From: DASSLY01 sp035689185
GTDB taxonomy: Bacteria; Actinomycetota; Actinomycetes; Actinomycetales; Dermatophilaceae
DNA: 19,986 bases
Reading direction: 5' to 3'
NCBI GenBank assembly: GCA_035689185.1
Contig: DASSLY010000024.1
Span: forward strand, 1 to 19,986
Below are positions 8,657 to 14,370 of this stretch, piece after piece (positions within the stretch are counted from its first letter, which is position 1; each line of letters starts with the position of its first letter). The position numbers and the translations under genes were made by a program. Below the pieces are notes generated by a model. That model made no database searches. It was given only the letters and a program-made list of their open reading frames with translations, and was not told the origin of the DNA.

Positions 8657-10156
8657 TCAGCCGGGGCGAAGCAGGCCGTCGGCGACCAGGCCATGCAACG
8701 TCGGCAGCGCCTGCGCCCTCGTCGCCGCCCGATCCTGGTCGAGCAGGTCGGCGATCGCATCCAGCGCCTGCCCGGCGGCCAGCGACCCGTCACAGGCACC
8801 CACCAGCGCGGCCGCGACCGTGTCCACCTGGACCAGCCGGCGCAGTCCGGTCCCCTGCCGCAGCACGATCACGGCGGGGTGCTCCTGCCCCGGCCGGTAG
8901 TGCCGTTCCTCGGTCACGTCGTCGGCGCAGCGCCAGGCCGTCCGCAACAGCCCGGCGGCCCCTTCCTGGGCCAGCCAAGTCCGGGCCCGCACCCCGCGGA
9001 GCACGGCTACCCCCATCGCCTCCCCCACCGGCCCGGACACCTCCGCCAGATCCTGCCAGGGCGGCCGCTGGTCCACGGGCCGCTGCAACGTGACCACGCC
9101 GAACCCGACCGCCGCCACGCCGCGGGCGGCGAAGTCGGCCAGCCACGCGGCATACAGGCGGTCGTGCTCGTCCGACCCCGCCTGGTGCCCGCCGTCGCGG
9201 GCCCACAGCTCGGCGTACTGCGCCGGATCGGAAAGGTCCCGCTGGACGACCCAGGCGTCCAGTCCGCTGCCGTCGAGCCAGGCGCGCAACCGGTCACGCC
9301 AGTCGGCGCCCGCGCGAACCTCCCAGTTCCCCAGCAGCTGCGCGATCCCGCCGGGCGCCAGGCGCCGGCCCACCCCACGGACCAGCCGCTCGACCAGGGC
9401 GTCCCCGGGCAGGCCCCCGTCGCGGTACTCATAGACCGCCACGTCCGCACGCCGCGGGGTGATCACGAACGGCGGGTTGCTGACGACCAGGCCGTACTCG
9501 TCCGGCCCGGCCGGGTCGAGCAGGTCCCCGGCCCGCAGGTCCACCTCGACCCCGTTCAGCAGGGCCGTGAACCGGGCGAACGCGAGCGCCCGCGCCGACC
9601 GGTCCGTGCCGACGACAGCGGCGGCGTGGGTGCTCAGGTGCAGCGCCTGCACCCCGCAGCCGACACCGACGTCCAGCGCGCGGGCCACGACCGGTCGCGG
9701 GGTCCACGCCGCCAGCGTCGCCGAGGCCGCGCCGACGCCGAGGACGTGGTCGCGGTCCACCGGCCGCCCGGTGGCCGCCTCGGCGAGGTCCGAGGCGACC
9801 CACCACTCGTGCCGCTCGTCGCCGTAGGGGCGCTGGTCGCAGGTGGCGACCAGCGGGTCCCCGCGAGCCAGCCCCAGCGCGAGCAGGCCAGCCGGCCCGA
9901 GGGCGGGCAGCGCGGCCGCGGCGTGCTCGACCGGCACCGGCCGGCCGAGGGCGAAGAGCCGCACGAGCACAGCCAGTGGCGCCGGGTCGCCGGCGGTGGC
10001 CAGGTCGGCCGGCAGGTGCTGCTCGCGGTCCATCGCCCCGGCCGCGACCGGGCCGAGCAGGTCCCTGACAGCGTCCACCCGGTATGCCGCGTGCTCCAGA
10101 TCCGTGCGCAGCCGGCGGAGCAGGTCCGGCTGCGCCGAGGGCGCCGGCAGGCTCAC
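8657..10156 (-). CDS. Class I SAM-dependent methyltransferase, NPPF type
   Basis: This protein of about 499 aa has a poorly recognised N-terminal helical/winged region (about 1-150), then a Rossmann methyltransferase core with motif I ALDVGVGCGVQALHL (about 160-174), an acidic residue after strand 2 (VVGTDRSARA) and the catalytic loop VVSNPPFV (NPPF at about 227-230). NPPY/F motifs occur in enzymes methylating amide or amine nitrogens of adenine, guanine or glutamine, such as PrmC and RsmC, so rRNA, DNA or a protein is a possible target; I cannot choose. The C-terminal ~150 residues may be a winged-helix domain. The start is uncertain: GTG codons recur within a GGGTGAGCC repeat, and the frame can extend to 10204. 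I took the GTG just before SLPAPSAQPDLLRRL. Confidence 0.85.
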   Translation of the reverse strand: MSLPAPSAQPDLLRRLRTDLEHAAYRVDAVRDLLGPVAAGAMDREQHLPADLATAGDPAPLAVLVRLFALGRPVPVEHAAAALPALGPAGLLALGLARGDPLVATCDQRPYGDERHEWWVASDLAEAATGRPVDRDHVLGVGAASATLAAWTPRPVVARALDVGVGCGVQALHLSTHAAAVVGTDRSARALAFARFTALLNGVEVDLRAGDLLDPAGPDEYGLVVSNPPFVITPRRADVAVYEYRDGGLPGDALVERLVRGVGRRLAPGGIAQLLGNWEVRAGADWRDRLRAWLDGSGLDAWVVQRDLSDPAQYAELWARDGGHQAGSDEHDRLYAAWLADFAARGVAAVGFGVVTLQRPVDQRPPWQDLAEVSGPVGEAMGVAVLRGVRARTWLAQEGAAGLLRTAWRCADDVTEERHYRPGQEHPAVIVLRQGTGLRRLVQVDTVAAALVGACDGSLAAGQALDAIADLLDQDRAATRAQALPTLHGLVADGLLRPG

Positions 10157-10219
10157 CCCCGGCTCACCCCGGCTCAGCGCGCTCACCCGGCTCACCCGGC
10201 TCACCCCGGCTCACCCGTC
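10151..10219. repeat. Short tandem array, about seven GGCTCACCC units
   Basis: Seven units of 9-11 bp, variants of GGCTCACCC(C)G, run head to tail. The array contains the stop codon of the AIM24 gene (10211-10213) and all candidate GTG starts of the methyltransferase, because each unit on the minus strand reads GGGTGAGCC and thus offers both TGA and GTG. Confidence 0.85.
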
Positions 10220-10918
10220 GAACAGGTTGCCCAGCATGCCGCCGCCTCCCTGGTTGCCCGAGGCTACCGGCGCCCACTCACTGGGCTGGACGACGACGAA
10301 GCCCGCACCGTGGAAGGAGTATTGGAACGCCTCGCCGGTGCCACCGCGCAGCAGCGACCGCATGTTCATGCTCGAGACGACCTGCGGGACCAGGTTGGCC
10401 GACCAGGCGACACAGGCCTGCACGTCGACGTAGGTGGGCTGCTGGCTGCAGTCGAGCACCACAGGCTGCCCGACCGCGTGCAGCGCCACCGTCCCGGTGC
10501 CCTGCAGGACCGTGTTGAACAGGCCGCCGCCGAGCATCCCAGCGCCCTGGACCCGCTTGATGTCCCAGTCGATCGCGGCGTCGAAGGCGAGCAGGTTGCG
10601 GCCGTTCACGCTCAACGCGTCTCCGGTGAGCTCGACCAGGTAGACGAACCCGGCCTCGCTGGCGAAGAACACCTCACCGGTCCCGGCCACCCGCATCAGG
10701 GGCACGTCCTCGCTGGTCAGCACCTTCTTCAGCAGTCGCCCGACACTGCCGGCGCCCTGGTGCTGAAAGGTGATCTGGCCCTGATAGGCCACCATCGCGC
10801 CCTTGACGGCGAGCACGTCGGCGCCCAGGGAGACGCGCAGCATCTGCGGGTTCTGCAGTGCGAACCGCTGCGTTCCTTGGACCTCCAGGTTGGCCTGTTC
10901 GAACAGTGAGCTCTGCAT
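10211..10918 (-). CDS. AIM24 family protein
   Basis: The 235-aa protein starts MQSSLFEQANLEVQGTQRF. It has the beta-rich repeats of the AIM24/DUF124 family, including LRVSLGADVLAVKGAMVAYQG, GEVFFASEAGFVYLVEL and NGRNLLAFDAAIDWDIKRV, and ends in a Gly-rich tail (GNQGGGGMLGNLFDG). Bacterial members have no settled function; the fungal namesake is a mitochondrial inner-membrane organisation protein. There is no signal peptide or membrane helix. The ATG at 10918 is 7 nt after TACAGT, which suggests a leaderless mRNA; a GTG at 10927 would add three residues and would then lie inside the promoter spacing. Repeat arrays flank the gene on both sides. Confidence 0.9.
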   Translation of the reverse strand: MQSSLFEQANLEVQGTQRFALQNPQMLRVSLGADVLAVKGAMVAYQGQITFQHQGAGSVGRLLKKVLTSEDVPLMRVAGTGEVFFASEAGFVYLVELTGDALSVNGRNLLAFDAAIDWDIKRVQGAGMLGGGLFNTVLQGTGTVALHAVGQPVVLDCSQQPTYVDVQACVAWSANLVPQVVSSMNMRSLLRGGTGEAFQYSFHGAGFVVVQPSEWAPVASGNQGGGGMLGNLFDG

Positions 10919-10925
10919 GGCCGTC

Positions 10926-10931
10926 ACTGTA
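10926..10931 (-). promoter_or_regulatory. -10 box, leaderless AIM24 transcript
   Basis: TACAGT on the minus strand ends 7 nt before the ATG at 10918. It supports that ATG over the GTG at 10927. No clear -35 hexamer is seen. Confidence 0.5.
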
Positions 10932-10967
10932 TGCGGTCGCCTCGCCGGTGCCGCCGCGAACCGGCCC

Positions 10968-11052
10968 GGGTCAGCCCGAGGGTCGGCCCGAGGTCAGCCC
11001 GAGGGTCAGTTCCGAGGTCAGCCCGAGGGTCAGTTCCGAGGTCAGTCGCGGA
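10968..11052. repeat. Tandem array with 11-13 bp units (24-bp compound period)
   Basis: Seven units alternate between GGGTCAGCCCGA-like and GGGTCAGTTCCGA-like forms: 10968, 10980, 10992, 11003, 11016, 11027 and 11040 are the unit starts. The 24-bp pair beginning at 10992 recurs perfectly at 11016. The last unit contains the stop codon (11042-11044) and final codons of the topoisomerase IB gene; the rest fills the gap to the AIM24 promoter. Confidence 0.88.
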
Positions 11053-12055
11053 GCAACCGGGCCACGGCGGCCTCCACGGGCAGCCGCACCCGCGGCTGCG
11101 CCAGGTCGGGCAGTCGCTGGTAGCCGAGCCGGCGCAGCGTCCGGGCGATGGTCCGGCCCTGGCCGAAGCGCTCCACCACCACGGGGTCGACGTAGGAGCG
11201 TCGGGCCACCGCCGGGGTGTTGCCCAGCTCCTCGGCCACGGTCTGCATGACCTCGCGCTCCGCCCGGGTCCGGGCGGCCTTGCTCCCCGGCCGCTCGACC
11301 TGGGCGAAGGCGACGGCAGCGACCACGGTCCCCTGCCAGGTGCGCAGGTCCTTGACGCTGTAGGCCGGGCCGGCAAGCAGCTTGAACGTCTCGTTCACGG
11401 CGTCGGCGCGCAGCTCCTGCCAACCATGCGGGCCGAGGAACACGAGCAGTCGCTCGCTGCCGGACCGGGCCCGCCGCAGCGCGGTGACGGCCCTGGCCAG
11501 CGGCTCGTCGGCGAACGTGACCGTACGCTGCAGTCCCCCCTTGGCGGGAAAGTCGAACAGCACCTGGCCCCGCCGCACCCGGACGTGGTCGCGGAGCAGA
11601 GTGGCCACGCCGTGGGACCCGTGCTCGGCCAGGTAGGCCTCCCCGCCGACGCGGAACACACCGTAGTCGAGCATCCGCAGCGCGACCGCGGTGACCCGCC
11701 GCCGGTCCAGGCGGGGCCGGACCAGGTCGGCGGACACGGCCTGCCGGACCGCTCCCAGCCGACGGGACAGCCGCAGCGCCCGCGCGTGCTTGACCCGGTC
11801 GCGGTCGGTCCGCCACTGCTGGTGGTACAGGTACTGGCGGCGGCCGGCGTCGTCGGTGCCGACGGCCTGGATGTGGCCGTTGGGATGCGGGCTGATCCAG
11901 ACCTCCCGCCACGCCGGCGGGATGGCGAGCGCGGCGATGCGCAGGCGGTCCACCTCGGGCACGGCCCGGCCGTCGGCGTCCAGGTAGCGGAAGCCCGCAC
12001 CGCGGCGGACCCGGTGGTAGCCGGGGCGCGTCAGGTCGCTTCGCCGAAGACGCAT
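11042..12055 (-). CDS. DNA topoisomerase IB (poxvirus-like)
   Basis: The 337-aa enzyme nicks one strand through a 3'-phosphotyrosine and relaxes supercoils of both signs by rotation. The family signature is spread over the catalytic half: Arg127 in ALRMLDYGVFRVG, Lys172 in FPAKGG, KDLRTWQGT (Arg238) and nucleophile Tyr288 in GNTPAVARRSYVDP. The N-terminal domain includes IPPAWREVWISPHPNGHIQA, typical of bacterial topoisomerase IB. Length agrees with bacterial members. I chose ATG at 12055 because GGGTGGGG precedes it and MRLRRSDLTRPGY is the family-like beginning; a longer frame to 12127 exists. It sits 28 bp after the GAF-ANTAR gene and may be co-transcribed with it. Confidence 0.93.
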   Translation of the reverse strand: MRLRRSDLTRPGYHRVRRGAGFRYLDADGRAVPEVDRLRIAALAIPPAWREVWISPHPNGHIQAVGTDDAGRRQYLYHQQWRTDRDRVKHARALRLSRRLGAVRQAVSADLVRPRLDRRRVTAVALRMLDYGVFRVGGEAYLAEHGSHGVATLLRDHVRVRRGQVLFDFPAKGGLQRTVTFADEPLARAVTALRRARSGSERLLVFLGPHGWQELRADAVNETFKLLAGPAYSVKDLRTWQGTVVAAVAFAQVERPGSKAARTRAEREVMQTVAEELGNTPAVARRSYVDPVVVERFGQGRTIARTLRRLGYQRLPDLAQPRVRLPVEAAVARLLRD

Positions 12056-12083
12056 CGCCCCACCCGCAGTGACCAGGTCCGGC

Positions 12084-12767
12084 TCAGCCCGGCAGCCGCC
12101 GCGAGCTGACGATCGACTCGGCGACATGGCGCAGCTTGAGGTTCTTGTCCTGGGAGTACCGCAGCAGCACGGCGAACGCCTGGTCGGTGCCCAGCCCGAA
12201 GCGCTCCATCAGGATGCCCTGGGCCTGGCCGATGAGGTGCCTGGAGTCGATCGCGTGCCGCAGCGAGGATTCGTTGCGCGCGGCCTTCACCGCCAGCGTG
12301 GCGTGCCGAGCGAACACCGCCATCCGAGAGATCGCGGTCCGCCCGAACGCCTCCGGGGACTCGTCGTAGAGGTTGAGCGCGCCGGTGGTGTCGTCGGCGC
12401 TGAACAGCGGGAGCGACAGCACGCTGCGCAGCCCCAGCTCGGCCACCTGGGCAGACCAGGGGGCGAAACGCTCGTCGGTCTCCGTGTCCGGGATCACCAG
12501 GATCTCGTTGTCGCCGAGAGCCTCCAGGCATGGGCCGCGCCCGCACTCCAGCTGCAGCTGATCCGCCCGCTCCACCAGCGGGTCGGTGGCGGCCGCGGAT
12601 TCCACCCGGTCCCGGCCATGGCGCAGGAACACCCCGGCGCTGGTGCAGCCGACCAGATCGACGGCCAGCTTCACCACAAGCTCGGTGGTGCGCTCCACGC
12701 TGGACTGGTCGTGCAGCTGCTCGGCCATCGCCGCGTAGTCGGCCGCCCCGTCAGCCGTGGCGGTCAT
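12084..12767 (-). CDS. GAF-ANTAR domain RNA-binding antiterminator
   Basis: The 227-aa protein has an N-terminal GAF sensor domain (about 25-162, with GCTSAGVFL, LECGRGPCLEAL and LRSVLSLPLF) and a C-terminal ANTAR three-helix domain (about 168-222: IDSRHLIGQAQGILMERFGLGTDQAFAVLLRYSQ). ANTAR proteins bind tandem hexaloop RNA hairpins in leaders and prevent transcription termination; GAF-ANTAR proteins are frequent in actinobacteria, and the signal is usually unknown. The ATG at 12767 has a strong Shine-Dalgarno GGGAGGGG. It lies between the sigma factor gene and topoisomerase IB on the same strand, 85 bp after the former. Confidence 0.93.
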   Translation of the reverse strand: MTATADGAADYAAMAEQLHDQSSVERTTELVVKLAVDLVGCTSAGVFLRHGRDRVESAAATDPLVERADQLQLECGRGPCLEALGDNEILVIPDTETDERFAPWSAQVAELGLRSVLSLPLFSADDTTGALNLYDESPEAFGRTAISRMAVFARHATLAVKAARNESSLRHAIDSRHLIGQAQGILMERFGLGTDQAFAVLLRYSQDKNLKLRHVAESIVSSRRLPG

Positions 12768-12852
12768 GGGCCCCTCCCGTACGGTCCGCGCTGTGTTGGC
12801 ACCCAGGCCAGACTACGACGCTCCGTCGCACGGGCACGCCACCCGGCCCCGG

Positions 12853-13689
12853 CTACTCGGCCGGTTGGCTCAGCCGCAACCGGAGCCGGGCCAGGATGGC
12901 CGACAGCAGCCGTGACACCTGCATCTGGCTGACCCCCAGCTCGCGGCCGATCTCATCCTGGGTACAGCCGCGGACGAAGCGCAACAGCAGGATCCGGCGT
13001 TCCCGGTCGTCCAGCGCGGCGAGCGCGGGCCGCAGCGTGGCGAGCACCTCCACCCCGGCGAACTCATCCGCCTCGTCGGCGATGAGGTCACCCAGGCTCT
13101 GGCCGGAGTCCGCTCGGGTCGGCGCGTCGAGGGACAGGGCGCTGTAGCACCCCTCGGCCGTGAGCGCCTCTCGCAGCTCGGCCACCTCGACGCCCAGCAC
13201 CTCCGCAAGCTCTGCCGCGTGCGGCCCGCGACCAAGCTCCTGGGTCAGCATGTGCTCGGTGGAGGAGACCGCGCTGCGCAACTCCTGCACCCGCCGCGGC
13301 GGTCGGATCACCCAGCCCTGGTCACGGAAGTGGCGCTTGATCTCCCCCGAGATCGTCGGCACGGCGTAGGCCAGGAAGCCCGGTCCCTCCCCGACCCGGT
13401 AGCCGTGTACCGCCTTGACCAGCCCCAGGTAGGCGACCTGGTGCAGGTCGTCGGAGTCGATGCCGCGGGACCGGTATCGGGAGCTGATCGCATCGGCGAC
13501 GCAGGTGTTCAGCAGCACCACCTCCTCCCAGATCGCCTGCCGCTTCTGCTCGTCGGCGGTGCGGTGAGCCTGGTCCAGAAGCTCCTGGGTGCGGCGTTCG
13601 CGCTCGGAGGACTCCTGGTGTCGTGGCGGTGTCTGCTCGGCGACGGCAGGCGCCTGAAGGGCGACTGCTCCGGACTCGACATAGGGCAT
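12853..13689 (-). CDS. SigF/SigB-family RNA polymerase sigma factor
   Basis: This 278-aa sigma-70 protein of group 3 has region 2 (ELL...WEEVVLLNTCVADAISSRYRSRGIDSDDLHQVAYLGLVKAVHGY, core-binding helix near 77-97), region 3 (GEIKRHFRDQGWVIRPPRRVQEL, 115-137) and region 4 with helix-turn-helix CTQDEIGRELGVSQMQVSRLL (242-262). The RHFRDQ...RPPRR segment is typical of SigB/SigF stress and development sigma factors, which are usually held by an RsbW-like anti-sigma kinase; none is adjacent. I chose ATG at 13689 since GGAG is 5-6 nt upstream; a TTG-started extension reaches 13749. It has a somewhat long N-terminal arm (about 50 residues). Confidence 0.93.
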   Translation of the reverse strand: MPYVESGAVALQAPAVAEQTPPRHQESSERERRTQELLDQAHRTADEQKRQAIWEEVVLLNTCVADAISSRYRSRGIDSDDLHQVAYLGLVKAVHGYRVGEGPGFLAYAVPTISGEIKRHFRDQGWVIRPPRRVQELRSAVSSTEHMLTQELGRGPHAAELAEVLGVEVAELREALTAEGCYSALSLDAPTRADSGQSLGDLIADEADEFAGVEVLATLRPALAALDDRERRILLLRFVRGCTQDEIGRELGVSQMQVSRLLSAILARLRLRLSQPAE

Positions 13690-13698
13690 GGCGGCTCC

Positions 13699-13714
13699 GT
13701 TCGTCGCAACGAAC
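13699..13714 (-). promoter_or_regulatory. Inverted repeat in the sigma factor leader
   Basis: GTTCGT-CGCA-ACGAAC is a perfect 6-bp inverted repeat with a 4-base loop. It ends right next to the Shine-Dalgarno GGAG of the sigma factor gene (ATG at 13689). It could be an RNA hairpin limiting translation or a protein-binding dyad. Confidence 0.45.
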
Positions 13715-13839
13715 TCTGCTGGCGCCACTGCTGGACCGCGCTCAGCCAAACATCCGCAGCGCCGGAAAGCAACAACGGGCCGTTGCCGGCAGGGAGAACG
13801 ACAGCCGGTATGCCGGGCGGCCGGCGGTAAGCGGGTTGC

Positions 13840-14280
13840 CTAGTCGAGCTGCGCCTCGGCTCCGGCGCCGGGGCCGCCAATGGCCATCGCGGGCACCGCG
13901 TAGACGACGTCGGCCTGCCGGACGACGCCGACCAGCCTGCCGTGCTCGACGACAGTCAGCGCGTCGAGGTCGTACCTGGCCATCGCCACGAGCACCTCCT
14001 CCGGGCTGCTCCCGCCCTCCACGGCCACCGTGGGCCCGACCGCTGCCGAGGACCCGTGCAGCAGGTCGGCCGCGGTCATCGTGGTCGGGTCCAGCCCCCG
14101 CGCGAGGCAGTCGTGCACGATGGACTGGCAGGTGACGTTGCCGTAGAAGGCGTCGTCGCCGTCGCACGCCGGGACCGAGCAGACCTCGAGGTCACGCATC
14201 TTCGTCGCGACCTGGATCAGCGTGTCGGTCGCACGCACACGGCCCGAGTCCTGTTGCACCAGGTCACGTGCGGTCAGCAT
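13840..14280 (-). CDS. CBS-domain pair protein
   Basis: The 146-aa protein is essentially two CBS motifs. CBS1 is MLTARDLVQQDSGRVRATDTLIQVATKMRDLEVCSVPACDGDDAFYGNVTCQSIV (about 1-55); CBS2 includes VAVEGGSSPEEVLVAMARYDLDALTVVEHGRLVGVVRQADVV (about 84-125). CBS pairs usually bind adenine nucleotides and act as small regulatory modules; in actinobacteria stand-alone forms are common in stress and dormancy regulons. The ATG at 14280 is preceded by AGGTG at about 8 nt; the frame extends to 14340, but those residues are not family-like. It is flanked by the sigma factor gene (downstream) and hppA (upstream), all on the minus strand. Confidence 0.88.
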   Translation of the reverse strand: MLTARDLVQQDSGRVRATDTLIQVATKMRDLEVCSVPACDGDDAFYGNVTCQSIVHDCLARGLDPTTMTAADLLHGSSAAVGPTVAVEGGSSPEEVLVAMARYDLDALTVVEHGRLVGVVRQADVVYAVPAMAIGGPGAGAEAQLD

Positions 14281-14317
14281 GCCGCGGCACCTTTCGAAGT
14301 CCGGCCCAAGCAGGCAC

Positions 14318-14342
14318 TTGCCCGCCCTGGTCGGCTCCAAAC
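14318..14342 (-). promoter_or_regulatory. Candidate SigF/SigB-type promoter for the CBS gene
   Basis: On the minus strand GTTT (14339-14342) is followed after 15 bp by GGGCAA (14318-14323). SigB/SigF promoters in actinobacteria look like GTTT, 14-17 bp, GGGTAT, so the fit is partial (4 of 6 in the -10). It would give a leader of about 30 nt. If real, the sigma factor encoded next door could control this gene. Confidence 0.35.
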
Positions 14343-14348
14343 AAGCGC

Positions 14349-14366
14349 GGCCGGCTCGGCCCGGCC
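14349..14366 (-). terminator. Hairpin after hppA
   Basis: GGCCGG-(6 nt)-CCGGCC starts 5 bp past the hppA stop. On the minus strand it is followed by GCGCTTGTTT, only a weak T-run, so it is a plausible but not ideal intrinsic terminator. Confidence 0.4.
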
Positions 14367-14370
14367 AGCC

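Noticed and set aside
8693..10909. 738-codon open frame on the plus strand opposite the methyltransferase and AIM24 genes
   Set aside because: It spans two genuine genes on the other strand, crosses their repeat-filled junction and has a low-complexity Arg/Gln/Pro/His composition with no domain.
10968..11052. CRISPR array
   Set aside because: Units are only 11-13 bp with no spacers, and no cas genes are present; it is a simple tandem repeat.
10931..12109. 392-codon plus-strand open frame opposite topoisomerase IB
   Set aside because: Shadow of the type IB topoisomerase gene; its beginning is made of the tandem repeat array.
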